From positions 62,001-126,000 of the forward strand of contig JAHPZA010000002.1 in assembly GCA_019058445.1 (NCBI GenBank): 64,000 nucleotides of DNA. Reading direction: 5' to 3'. Below are positions 55,587 through 64,000 of the stretch, one piece after another (the stretch's first letter is position 1; the number at the start of each line of letters is the position of its first letter). Source of the stretch: Promethearchaeota archaeon (GTDB lineage: Archaea > Asgardarchaeota > Lokiarchaeia > Sigyniarchaeales > SOKP01). The translations under genes and the position numbers were made by a program. The notes below the pieces were generated by a model. The model did not search any database. It was not told the origin of the DNA and was given only the letters and a program-made list of their open reading frames with translations.

Positions 55587-56774
55587 ATGAAAGTTAATCA
55601 CTGGAATTTTGACGAAGTAATTGATCGTAAGAATACGTGCTCATCAAAATGGGATGGAACAGATAGATTTTTCCAGAAAAAAAATTTATTACCTATGTGG
55701 GTGGCAGATATGGATTTTCTTTCTCCACGTCCCATCATTGATGCTATAATTCGCCGTGCCGAGCATGGTGTATTTGGGTATACCTTTTTAAGTCCTGAAT
55801 ATTATAAAGCTTTAATTAATTGGTTTCAACGGCGCCATAATTGGCCAATAGAGAAGAAATGGATATTTTCTGCTCCCGGAGTTCTTCCTGGTCTAAGTTT
55901 TTCAGTCCAAGCATTCAGTAAACCAGGAGATAAAATTATTGTACAAAATCCGGTATATACGCCATTTTACCAAATTATTAAAAATAATGCTCGTAAAAGA
56001 TTATTAAATCCCTTAAAATTATCGAATGGTCATTATGAGATGGACTTTAAAGATTTAAGGGCAAAAGCACGCCATCCCCGAGCTAAACTTATGATACTCT
56101 GTAATCCCCACAATCCGACGGGAAGGGTTTGGACAAGGGAAGAGTTAATCACCCTAGGAGAAATCTGTCTAGAAAATCAGATTTTAGTCATTGCTGATGA
56201 AATACATTGTGATTTAGTATATTCTGGATATAAATACACACCATTCGCCTCAATATCTGATGAATTTGCCCAGAATTGTATTATTTGTAATTCTCCAAGT
56301 AAGACATTTAATATACCTAGTTTAAAACTCGCAAATGTTATTATTCCAAACGCTCAATTACGAACTAAATTTAGCAGAATTAGACAGAGTCATCACATTA
56401 CCACACTCAATTGCTTTGCATCAAGTGTATTGGAAGCAGCTTATAATGAATGTGAAGAGTGGTTGGATGAACTTAAAGTATACCTCAAGGAGAATTTGGA
56501 ATTTTTAAAACATTTTATTAAAGAAAAGATTCCTGAGATTAAAGTCATTGAGCCAGAAGGGACATATTTAGTATGGCTTGATTTTCGAGGATTAGGATTT
56601 GATAGCAAAGAAATAACCAAAATTTTGTTTGATAATGCAAAAGTAGCATTATGGGAAGGGCATCTCTTTGGAAAAGGTGGCACAGGATTTGAACGAATAA
56701 ATATTGCTTGCCCTCGTTCAATTTTAAGCGAAGGACTTAATCGGATCGTTAAAGCTATAAAAGAATTTTCGTGA
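55587..56774 (+). CDS. PatB/MalY-type cystathionine beta-lyase-like aminotransferase
   Basis: 395 residues, PLP fold type I. MWVADMDFLSPRPI, GYTFLSPEYY, CNPHNPTGRVW, VIADEIHCDLVY and the PLP-binding lysine in SPSKTFNIPSLK are diagnostic of the PatB/MalY group of C-S lyases and aminotransferases. It probably cleaves cystathionine or cysteine conjugates. The gene stands alone. Confidence 0.88.
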   Translation: MKVNHWNFDEVIDRKNTCSSKWDGTDRFFQKKNLLPMWVADMDFLSPRPIIDAIIRRAEHGVFGYTFLSPEYYKALINWFQRRHNWPIEKKWIFSAPGVLPGLSFSVQAFSKPGDKIIVQNPVYTPFYQIIKNNARKRLLNPLKLSNGHYEMDFKDLRAKARHPRAKLMILCNPHNPTGRVWTREELITLGEICLENQILVIADEIHCDLVYSGYKYTPFASISDEFAQNCIICNSPSKTFNIPSLKLANVIIPNAQLRTKFSRIRQSHHITTLNCFASSVLEAAYNECEEWLDELKVYLKENLEFLKHFIKEKIPEIKVIEPEGTYLVWLDFRGLGFDSKEITKILFDNAKVALWEGHLFGKGGTGFERINIACPRSILSEGLNRIVKAIKEFS

Positions 56775-56896
56775 AATCCCTTTCTTTTTAATAGTAAGAT
56801 AGTTAAAAGTAGTTAGATATTTAGATATTAAAAAGGCAATCGATCCATCTTTATAGAAAAAAAGGAAATGATAAAAAACTTTATTCTAGGTTGATA

Positions 56897-58183
56897 CTAT
56901 TTTACATCGCTCAAGTTTATACCTTTGGTTTCTTTCAAATATGAATAAGTTAATGGTATAATAATTAGATGTGGCAAGCTCAATATTATGAAAGTGAGTC
57001 CTAGACCAAAAAATAATATAAGAATGCTGCTGATAAACAAACCACTAGTCATACCGATAGCTACTATCAAAGTTCTTAATCCACTTCCCGTTCCTCTAGC
57101 ATCTGTAGGTGTTATTTCTACCGTTATTAACCTTGCAATGATTGTGATACCTTGACCTGTGATATAAGCGATTCCCACACTAATTCCTACTATTATTAAG
57201 ACAAGGACCCCTGAGAGATTCACACTCATGACTGTAACTATTATTGAGACTGGAGCCAAGACACTATATATATAGAGCATTGGTTTTCTCCCCCACTTAT
57301 CTGCGAGTATTCCTGTTATGAGATATCCTAAAATAACAGATATTGCGATGATATAGATTAAAAGATTAATTTCGGTCTCGCTCACGTGCCCACTACTTGC
57401 CCAATATGCTTCAATTAATCTATAGAACACGACATCTAAACCAGCAATTAAGCCAATTATCAATATTACTATGAGCTCCGTTCGTCGGGCATGATTGAAT
57501 AAAATTTTCAAATTTTCTCTAAACTTCGGCATTTCTTCTCTTAAAGCTCGGTTCTCCTTCATCTCTTCAAACTTTTGAGTCTCTTTAAATGTTAATAATA
57601 TAAGAAGACTCAGTGAGAAACCGAGAACTATCGCGAAATATGTCATGCCTCTCCAATTTGCCGAAGTCTCAGTTATAAATATAGAACGAAAAGTTGGGAG
57701 TAATAATGCACCCCCCATCCCGCCCATTAGCACAAATGTGTTCCATTGACCGCGTTTCTCTGGTGGACATTCTTCACTAATATAGATAGTCCAAATGTCG
57801 GAGCTAAAAAAGATATAAAGCATGAATAGATAAATGGTGTATTGAATAATATTAGTTGCCGTTGCGATCAAGAGTGAAGAAAAACCCATGCCAAACACAG
57901 TAAATGCTAGGAGTATTTTTCTTCCTTTGCGATCTGCTAGGAATTGATTTAATAGCACAAAATACGTCCCGATCGATGCAATTGCGATACAAAATGCATA
58001 TATTGAATGAGCTACATTTTCGGGATAATTTGATAAGAATTCGGCGATAACCTTACTAGGAATGACAGTTGGATAAAGAGTAGAATATGTATCAAGAATT
58101 TCAACAAGCATTAAGACGATAATCATGTATAATAAAGCAGCTTTGGATCTTTCCCGAGAAAAATCGTTTTTATTTTGAGTCAT
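56897..58183 (-). CDS. MFS transporter
   Basis: 428 residues, about twelve hydrophobic segments in two halves of six joined by the cytosolic loop KETQKFEEMKENRALREEMP. The loop between segments two and three (NQFLADRKGRKILLA) and the same position in the second half (GILADKWGRKPMLY) have the MFS signature D-x-x-G-R-K. The substrate is unknown; sugar or organic-acid transport is possible. Confidence 0.85.
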   Translation of the reverse strand: MTQNKNDFSRERSKAALLYMIIVLMLVEILDTYSTLYPTVIPSKVIAEFLSNYPENVAHSIYAFCIAIASIGTYFVLLNQFLADRKGRKILLAFTVFGMGFSSLLIATATNIIQYTIYLFMLYIFFSSDIWTIYISEECPPEKRGQWNTFVLMGGMGGALLLPTFRSIFITETSANWRGMTYFAIVLGFSLSLLILLTFKETQKFEEMKENRALREEMPKFRENLKILFNHARRTELIVILIIGLIAGLDVVFYRLIEAYWASSGHVSETEINLLIYIIAISVILGYLITGILADKWGRKPMLYIYSVLAPVSIIVTVMSVNLSGVLVLIIVGISVGIAYITGQGITIIARLITVEITPTDARGTGSGLRTLIVAIGMTSGLFISSILILFFGLGLTFIILSLPHLIIIPLTYSYLKETKGINLSDVK

Positions 58184-58361
58184 GAAAATATATTTTAGTT
58201 TCTGGATATTTAAGGATTTTGGATAATACGCCCCAAAAATTGAATACTTTAGAAATTAACTTCTGATTAAAAGATTAAATATTTTTAAGCATAATTATTA
58301 TAAAGTAATATATTCGAATATATTTTATATATCATTAGATATTAATAGAGCTAAATTTACG

Positions 58362-58952
58362 ATGATAAAATTTAAAGTCGTTATCGCTGGTCAGAAGGAT
58401 GTAGGCAAAACCTCACTTCTTCGCAGGTATGCGACAGGTAAGTTCGATACCTCTACTCTAAGCACTATTGGCGTAGATTTTGAAACGAAAAAAATTATGG
58501 TTGATGATGTAGAGATATTGCTCAATTTATGGGACTTTGCGGGGGAAAAAAAATTCAGAACATTATTTCCTTCTTATGTTTCCGGAGCTTCAGGAGCTTT
58601 GATATTGTATGATATTACGAGTAAAGATTCTCTTTATGACCTTGAAAGTTGGATGAAGGTTATCGATAATGTGGATAATCCCCCAAGGACCAGGATTTTA
58701 ATAGAACATAAAATAGATTTAGAAGACCAGAGGGAAGTTTCTACAAAAGAGGCTAAAAAATTTCATAAAAAATATAATTTTAAAGGAGATATTTTAGGCG
58801 CATCGGCAAAAACTGGAGAAAATGTAGAAAATGTATTTGTGACTTTAGGAACTGAGATTCTGAAAAATTCATTACGTAAGTGCCCTAATTGTGGAAAACA
58901 TTATCCACTTGAACTTAAGTTTTGCCAATATTGTGGAACCAAAACGTACTAA
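58362..58952 (+). CDS. Ras/Rab-like small GTPase with C-terminal zinc ribbon
   Basis: 196 residues. G1 AGQKDVGKTSLLRR, switch I LSTIGVDFETKK, G3 LWDFAGEKKFRT, G4 EHKID (His in place of the usual Asn of NKxD), G5 GASAKTG. Gln61 of Ras is Glu here too. The C-terminus is a zinc ribbon, CPNCGKHY and CQYCGTK, with no prenylation Cys box. It is a paralogue of the GTPase at 50436-51047. Start ATG 58362 follows a 178-base gap. Confidence 0.92.
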   Translation: MIKFKVVIAGQKDVGKTSLLRRYATGKFDTSTLSTIGVDFETKKIMVDDVEILLNLWDFAGEKKFRTLFPSYVSGASGALILYDITSKDSLYDLESWMKVIDNVDNPPRTRILIEHKIDLEDQREVSTKEAKKFHKKYNFKGDILGASAKTGENVENVFVTLGTEILKNSLRKCPNCGKHYPLELKFCQYCGTKTY

Positions 58953-59121
58953 CTTTGGTTTACGTTTAATTTTAATTTTTAAGAGATTCAAGACTAGGTT
59001 TTGAAATATTAATTCCAATTAAATTCAAGTAAAACGGAAATTTTTAAAAAATAATATATCTTAAAGAGCATTTATTTATAAAAAAAAGAAATTTATTATC
59101 CCAAATTTAAAGGTTTTAAGA

Positions 59122-60186
59122 TTGAATTACGAAATTTCTCAAGATATACAAGAAATTATAAATAGAATCGAAAAAGAAAATATTTCTTTTAAGAATAAAA
59201 CGGTGTTAGTTACTGGTGGTGCGGGATTTCTGGGCTCATGGACTTGTGATGTCTTAGTAGCACAAGGAGCTTATTGTATTTGTTTAGATAATTTATCATC
59301 AGGAAGGTTTGAAAACATATCACATTTAATGGATAAAAAGAACTTTCGATTTATTAATCATGATATTTCAGAACCAATATTTTTTGGTTTAACCCATCAT
59401 CCGAAAGGAATTTGTATTGGTGATATCAATAAAATCGATATAGTAATGCATATGGCAAGTAGAGCGTCTCCATTTGAATTTAAGAAATATCCAATTCCTA
59501 TATTAAAGAGCAATACGCTCGGAACAATGAATGCTTTAGGGATTGTAAAAGCACATAATGCATTATTTTTCTATACAAGCACGTCGGAAGTATATGGCAA
59601 TCCTCCTGATGAGGCAGTACCAACTCCGGAGACTTATTTTGGGCATGTTAATCCTGTGGGACCTCGTAGTTGCTATGACGAGTCAAAGAGGGCAGGAGAA
59701 GCTTTCGTGAAAGCATATGAGCTTCAACACGACATTAAAAATAAAATAGTCAGAATATTTAATACATCTGGACCACGAATTCGTTCTGGTCCTGAATTTG
59801 GAAGAGTTATTCCCAATTTTATATACCAAGCGCTTAATGACGAGGATATCACCGTTTTTGGTGATGGTTCACAGACTCGCTCCTTTACTTATATTGTTGA
59901 TGAGATAGAAGGATTTTTAAGAATGGTTTATAAACCAGAAGCTCTTGGAGAAGTTATAAATTTGGGAAATGATAAAGAGTTTACCATATTAGAATTGGCG
60001 AATATCATCCTTGAGTTAACGAATTCTCATTCAAAAATCGTTTATAAACATCTCCCTATTGATGATCCCGTAAGAAGGTGTCCGGATCTGAAAAAAGCAA
60101 AAGAAATTTTAAATTGGGAGCCCACAACCACCTTAAGGGAAGGGCTGAAAAAGACTATATCATGGTTTAAAAAGAATGAACAGTAA
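59122..60186 (+). CDS. Sugar-nucleotide epimerase/UDP-glucuronate decarboxylase-like
   Basis: 354 residues. The NAD-binding loop is TGGAGFLGSW, with LDNLSSGRFENI, catalytic YDESKRAGEAF (Y-x-x-x-K) and STSEVYGNP. GPRSCYDESKR and RIFNTSGPRIR are typical for UDP-xylose synthase-type enzymes. It acts on nucleotide sugars for cell-surface glycans. TTG is used as start at 59122. It overlaps the next gene by 11 bases, so the two are co-translated. Confidence 0.85.
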   Translation: MNYEISQDIQEIINRIEKENISFKNKTVLVTGGAGFLGSWTCDVLVAQGAYCICLDNLSSGRFENISHLMDKKNFRFINHDISEPIFFGLTHHPKGICIGDINKIDIVMHMASRASPFEFKKYPIPILKSNTLGTMNALGIVKAHNALFFYTSTSEVYGNPPDEAVPTPETYFGHVNPVGPRSCYDESKRAGEAFVKAYELQHDIKNKIVRIFNTSGPRIRSGPEFGRVIPNFIYQALNDEDITVFGDGSQTRSFTYIVDEIEGFLRMVYKPEALGEVINLGNDKEFTILELANIILELTNSHSKIVYKHLPIDDPVRRCPDLKKAKEILNWEPTTTLREGLKKTISWFKKNEQ

Positions 60187-60703
60187 AATCGCTCAGAAGA
60201 AAAAATCCGAAATGGAAATTGCCAGCATTCAGTTTCAACGTCTTTTAAGATTTTCATTGATTTCTGGAATCCTTATTGTGTCCGGATTTATCGTGTATTA
60301 TATCTTAGTTCCTGAGGAAGGCTATGTAGGGTTTGGTATTTTAAATCATGATGAAAGAGCAGAAGATTATCCTACTACTGCTAAAGTGAACCAATCTATT
60401 GGATTTTATATAACTGTTGATAATGAGTTAGATCACGATTTTACTTTCAAGCTCATTATTTTATTAGGAAATGAGGATACAAAACTAACTCCCGACGAAG
60501 GTTCAAAACATGCGAATAAAACGTTTACGACAGATAAAGAAACGTTAAAGCCAACCAAGCATTGGATGTCTGATAAATTATATGTTTCGTTTCCGTATAA
60601 CGGAACGGATCAAATATTAATAGTAGAATTATGGAAATATAACGCAGATAATAGCAGAGAATTTTGGGATATATTATGGTTGCGAATTGATGTATATAGT
60701 TAA
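60176..60703 (+). CDS. Single-span membrane protein, DUF1616-like
   Basis: 175 residues. A membrane segment (LLRFSLISGILIVSGFIVYYIL) follows a basic cytosolic start; the external part contains FGILNHDERAEDYPTTAKVNQSIGFYITVDN, with the pattern of the DUF1616 family, seen in archaeal sugar-modifying loci. It overlaps the epimerase gene by 11 bases, which suggests a joint role in surface glycans, but its function is unknown. Confidence 0.65.
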   Translation: MNSKIAQKKKSEMEIASIQFQRLLRFSLISGILIVSGFIVYYILVPEEGYVGFGILNHDERAEDYPTTAKVNQSIGFYITVDNELDHDFTFKLIILLGNEDTKLTPDEGSKHANKTFTTDKETLKPTKHWMSDKLYVSFPYNGTDQILIVELWKYNADNSREFWDILWLRIDVYS

Positions 60704-62076
60704 TGAGCGGCCCCGATAATTTGGACATCTTTTATTCTCACGTATGGAGCTTGATATCTCCCATATATTTTAAATTCTTTAGAAACTGCATCAAGATTAT
60801 TAAACAGTTCGAAAAGATTTATTCCGACCATAGTTTCATTCAAAGGTTTTTTAATTTCCCCATTTTCAATTAAATTACCTTGAAGGATTAGTCCTGAGAA
60901 ATCTGCTGTTGTAATGTTGGGGCTGTCTCCCGTATATTCTAAAATTATGCCTTTCTTCACATCTCTTATCATCTCGTTATAAAAAAAATCTCCAGGTTTC
61001 ATTATAAAATTAGTAGCTCCGATCGAAGGAACAGAACTATAAGAGCTTCGCACAGCGTTTCCTGTACTTTCAATTCCTTCCTTACTCGCAGTATAACTAT
61101 TATGCAGTAGACCATCTTGTAAGAATTTTCCAGATTGTATAACTGATTTATTTTTACATGGAACTCCCTCGGCATCAAAAGGAGAAGATCCAAGAGCACC
61201 GTCCATAAGAGCATTATCCTCAATATTTAGAAGTTCTGAACCGATAGTTTCATTTCTTTTCCCTATTAGAAAGCTTCTTTTATATTGAAACGTTTCGGCA
61301 TTTATAGCTGAAGCGAGTGGACTCAATATTAAACTTATTGTGCCATTCGGCGTTAAAATTAATGGAACTTTCATATTGTTGATTTTAATTCTGTTTAAAT
61401 TCCTTTTGGCCTTGGTCAATGCGCTTCTGGCAATGTCAATTGCATTGATTTCCTTCAAATTACGAGCAGATTGCCAATCAAAGCCGAAAGAAGTCTCATT
61501 ACTTACTTTATCTTTTACAATAATGTTCGAAGTAATTGAACATGAGGTTACTTTTCCATTTATTTCAATCCCGTTAGAATTAAACACATAGGCTTTAGTA
61601 TAACTTGAAGAAAAATCAGCAGATTGAGAAATAGCGAATTCATCCTCCTTACATACATTAATTAAGTCTTTTGCATAACTTATTGAATCTTCAATTTGAA
61701 GAGCTTTTAATTCTTTATCAAATAGACCCTTTACAGAAGGATATTTCTCGTAATGTTCTGGCAAATCTTTAAAATCTGGATCCCCTGTACCGGCATTCAT
61801 CATCCCGAGAGCGTTTGATATCATTTTTTCCATCGATTTTCTTTCTAAGTTATTTGTAAAGGCAAAACCCAGGGATCCTCTCTTATCAATGGCCCTAATC
61901 GAAACTCCAAGCGAACTTCCCATTTCATTATTTTTAACCGAATTTTCCTCAATTTCTATAGTTATAAATTTACTTTTACCGAAATAGACCTCAGCACATT
62001 TGAGATTACTGTTTTTAGTCTCAGCAAATTTAAGAGCATTACTCGCCAAGCTATAAAAATCTGGTTTGTCTTGCAT
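60700..62076 (-). CDS. pmbA: TldE/PmbA-type protease subunit
   Basis: 458 residues of the TldD/PmbA family: SKFITIEIEENSVKNNEMGSSLG, SIRAIDKRGSLGFAFTN, PFDAEGVPCKNKSVI and the C-terminal YQAPYVRIKDVQI. It lacks the HExxxH of TldD, as expected for the non-catalytic partner. TldD/TldE digest unfolded peptides and process natural-product precursors. The start codon directly abuts the tldD stop. Confidence 0.9.
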   Translation of the reverse strand: MQDKPDFYSLASNALKFAETKNSNLKCAEVYFGKSKFITIEIEENSVKNNEMGSSLGVSIRAIDKRGSLGFAFTNNLERKSMEKMISNALGMMNAGTGDPDFKDLPEHYEKYPSVKGLFDKELKALQIEDSISYAKDLINVCKEDEFAISQSADFSSSYTKAYVFNSNGIEINGKVTSCSITSNIIVKDKVSNETSFGFDWQSARNLKEINAIDIARSALTKAKRNLNRIKINNMKVPLILTPNGTISLILSPLASAINAETFQYKRSFLIGKRNETIGSELLNIEDNALMDGALGSSPFDAEGVPCKNKSVIQSGKFLQDGLLHNSYTASKEGIESTGNAVRSSYSSVPSIGATNFIMKPGDFFYNEMIRDVKKGIILEYTGDSPNITTADFSGLILQGNLIENGEIKKPLNETMVGINLFELFNNLDAVSKEFKIYGRYQAPYVRIKDVQIIGAAH

Positions 62077-63522
62077 TTAATTCAAACCTCCAACAGTAAC
62101 ATCTTCGACACGAATATATGGTCCTCCGTCGCATACTCTTACTCCTTGACCTCCCTTCCCACAAGTCCCGTCACTTAGCCCTATCTCATTACCAATCGCC
62201 GAGATTTTATTGAGAACCTCAAGAGTCATCCCTGATAAAGCTACATCTCTCATTAAATCAGTCTTTTCCCCATTTTTTATTAAATAAGAAATTTTACATT
62301 TAAATTGAAAGTTCCCAGTACTTGGATCCGTATAACCATATTGAAAATCTTCACAGAGAATTCCATTTTTCATATCTTTTATCATCTCGTCCAATTCCCA
62401 GTCTTTTGGTTCAAGAAACGTGATCCCCATACGCACTTGAGGCTTTGAAGTATTGGTTGATGCCCTCCCATGTCCATTAGGAGAGACTCCCATTCTTGAG
62501 GAAGTTTCTAAATTATGTAAATAATTCCGAAGAATCCCATTTTTAATTATTTCCGTCTTTTGAGAAGGGATACCCTCATCATCCACGAAATAACTTCCAT
62601 ATAATTCATAGGGTAAATTATATTTCTTTCCTTGCCCCATGGTTGGATCATCGATAATATTGACATCCACATTAGCAATTTGTGTACCAGTTTTCCCTTC
62701 TAAGATACTTTCTTTATTTAAGACCGTATCCGCTTCAATCGCATGGCCAAGAGCTTCATGAATTAAGACTCCGCAAAATTTTGGGTCCATTATAACTGTA
62801 AATTTCCCCCCTACGGGCGATTTTGCCTTAAGTAATTCGACTGCTTCCTTTGCAGATTTGGAACCTAATATTTTAGCTTGATCTGTTTCAATTATCTCAA
62901 ATCCTCCAAGTCCTCCCACGGAATTTACTGATCTTTGAAGTATTCCGTTTTCTTGGGCATAGACTAAGCTAAATAATCTTATTAATGATAATTCTTGGTA
63001 TATAACGCTCCCAAATGAATTGATAAATAAATTGCTCCCATAGCCATCCATATAAACGGTATGGGTGTTTTTAATTTTGGGTGAGTATTTTGAAGCAATT
63101 TTTTCTTGTTGCTTTACTTGATTAATTTTTTCCTCTACGTGAATATCTTCAATATTTTTCTTACTCTCCAGTTTGAAATTTGTTATTAGCGCGTCTCTTT
63201 CCTTTATTTTAAATTTATTTTTACATAAGGATTCAGACAATCGGGCTAATTTTATTGCTTGTTTAAAACCCTCTATCACAGATGGTTTAGAAATATCCTG
63301 CAACGTATTAAATCCCCAACCTCCATTTACAAACGTTCTGATGCCACAATCTATAAGTTCGTAAGAGGAAACTTCCTTGCTTTTTTGGTCTGTAAAATCA
63401 AGGCTTGTACCAATTCCCACTCCAGATTTGATATCCCAGTATTCGATCTTGTTAGCGGCGAGTTGGTTTAATTTTTCAATTAATTGGTCATCAAATAATT
63501 TTAATTCATCAACAACTTCCAT
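62077..63522 (-). CDS. tldD: TldD zinc metalloprotease subunit
   Basis: 481 residues. The metal site is IHEALGHAIEADTVL (HExxxH) near residue 250, with NYLHNLETSSRMG and a C-terminal cysteine region DGTCGKGGQGVRVCDGGPYIRV typical of TldD. It forms the heterodimeric peptidase with TldE; both genes are adjacent without a gap. The promoter lies in the following 175 bases. Confidence 0.93.
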   Translation of the reverse strand: MEVVDELKLFDDQLIEKLNQLAANKIEYWDIKSGVGIGTSLDFTDQKSKEVSSYELIDCGIRTFVNGGWGFNTLQDISKPSVIEGFKQAIKLARLSESLCKNKFKIKERDALITNFKLESKKNIEDIHVEEKINQVKQQEKIASKYSPKIKNTHTVYMDGYGSNLFINSFGSVIYQELSLIRLFSLVYAQENGILQRSVNSVGGLGGFEIIETDQAKILGSKSAKEAVELLKAKSPVGGKFTVIMDPKFCGVLIHEALGHAIEADTVLNKESILEGKTGTQIANVDVNIIDDPTMGQGKKYNLPYELYGSYFVDDEGIPSQKTEIIKNGILRNYLHNLETSSRMGVSPNGHGRASTNTSKPQVRMGITFLEPKDWELDEMIKDMKNGILCEDFQYGYTDPSTGNFQFKCKISYLIKNGEKTDLMRDVALSGMTLEVLNKISAIGNEIGLSDGTCGKGGQGVRVCDGGPYIRVEDVTVGGLN

Positions 63523-63697
63523 TTTTCCACTTTTTTCTATTGATTTTATCTAAAGAAAAAAATAATGATATCTTTAAAAGTTTTAACAAAGAATCTTACT
63601 ATGCAAACTGCAACTTTTTTTTTCTACATTCTTTACAAGGAAGGAGTCTTAACCCATTTTATATTCTTTGTAGATTTTCCAAATTTAGGGGGATAAT
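63523..63697. other. Intergenic, tldD promoter side
   Basis: AT-rich spacer upstream of tldD. I see no gene or repeat in it. Confidence 0.4.
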
Positions 63698-64000
63698 TTA
63701 AATTAGAAAATCTTCATTTTCACTAAAAACAGATTTAGTTTTGGGATGATAAAAAGCCATAGGTGTATTATAGCTAAATTATACTGTAAAATTTCCAATT
63801 CTAAAAGCTAAGGCATTTGAATTTTGAGTTTTACTATTTTACTATTTCCATAATACCATCTATTTAATGTGATGGAGTAATTGTTTTGGTGTTCAATTAA
63901 TTTCTCTACTTTTTCAATTCTTGTTTTCTAATCTTGATTTAAGGTTTTTTAAGATTATTATAGCTGCTTGGCAATCTATTATATTATTTGGGAACTCCTC
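63698..64000 (-). pseudogene. Probable decayed gene, extending past the window
   Basis: On the minus strand the three frames contain coding-like pieces in a colinear order, each broken by stops: EEFPNNIIDCQAAIIILKNL from the window edge, then IEKVEKLIEHQNNYSITLNR in a second frame, then NALAFRIGNFTV, a stop, and FSYNTPMAFYHPKTKSVF. Such a pattern suggests a gene with frameshifts and one stop. The last piece resembles a motif found in small phage- or element-borne proteins, but this is a weak impression. Confidence 0.35.

Overview
The window is about 64 kb of very AT-rich, gene-dense archaeal DNA and almost certainly comes from an Asgard archaeon of the Lokiarchaeia type. Archaeal information-processing genes (RpoK, aEF-1beta, an Lsm protein, Rio2 kinase, proteasome-activating nucleotidase, full-length Hef) sit beside eukaryote-like genes: a clear lokiactin, two Ras/Rab-like small GTPases, a PP1/PP2A-like phosphatase, an SDS22-style leucine-rich-repeat protein, and a membrane protein with a possible gelsolin-like domain. 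Genes are short, closely packed and on both strands. There is no rRNA, CRISPR array or recognisable insertion sequence.

Layout. 0-9 kb: a 5'-truncated membrane protein, a winged-helix regulator, an FmdE-like protein, an acetyltransferase, a Clp1/Grc3-type polynucleotide kinase, a secreted beta-helix protein, and a tight ATP-grasp/M14-hydrolase pair. 9-20 kb: a hydrolase, a B12-radical SAM enzyme, small acidic and secreted proteins, an AbrB-PhoU regulator, an adenine-N6 methyltransferase, the PPP phosphatase, a GGCT-like protein, Lsm, a methyltransferase, Rio2 and the gelsolin-like membrane protein. 20-29 kb: pyruvate:ferredoxin oxidoreductase (porG-EFR1-porD-porA-porB), a serine-less hydrolase, an amidohydrolase, a geranylgeranyl reductase-like flavoprotein and a crotonase with a truncated second copy. 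29-39 kb: bacterial-type MutS and MutL, a GT87-like enzyme, aEF-1beta with its zinc-ribbon partner, membrane proteins. 39-43 kb: indolepyruvate:ferredoxin oxidoreductase (iorA, an Fe-S protein, iorB). 43-52 kb: an orphan protein, lokiactin, a regulator, PAN, the LRR protein, an MBL-fold enzyme, GTPase 1. 52-64 kb: rpoK, an intron-bearing tRNA, Hef, a PatB-like PLP enzyme, an MFS transporter, GTPase 2, a sugar-nucleotide epimerase, and TldD/TldE. The last 300 bases look like a decayed gene.

Function. POR and IOR indicate anaerobic, ferredoxin-based use of 2-oxo acids from sugars and amino acids; TldD/TldE, a protease and the M14-like enzyme fit a peptide-consuming lifestyle. MutS, MutL and Hef give a DNA-repair theme. 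Actin, the gelsolin-like protein and the GTPases belong to the Asgard cytoskeletal and membrane-regulation repertoire.

Most unusual: a tRNA-Val(CAC) best read with two introns outside the canonical site; several genes whose conserved N-termini extend beyond any AUG/GUG/UUG, suggesting AUA or AUU starts; a C-terminal fragment of a second actin downstream of lokiactin; and two small GTPases that end in a zinc ribbon and carry Glu at the Ras Gln61 position. All assignments come from reading the sequence; no database search was run.
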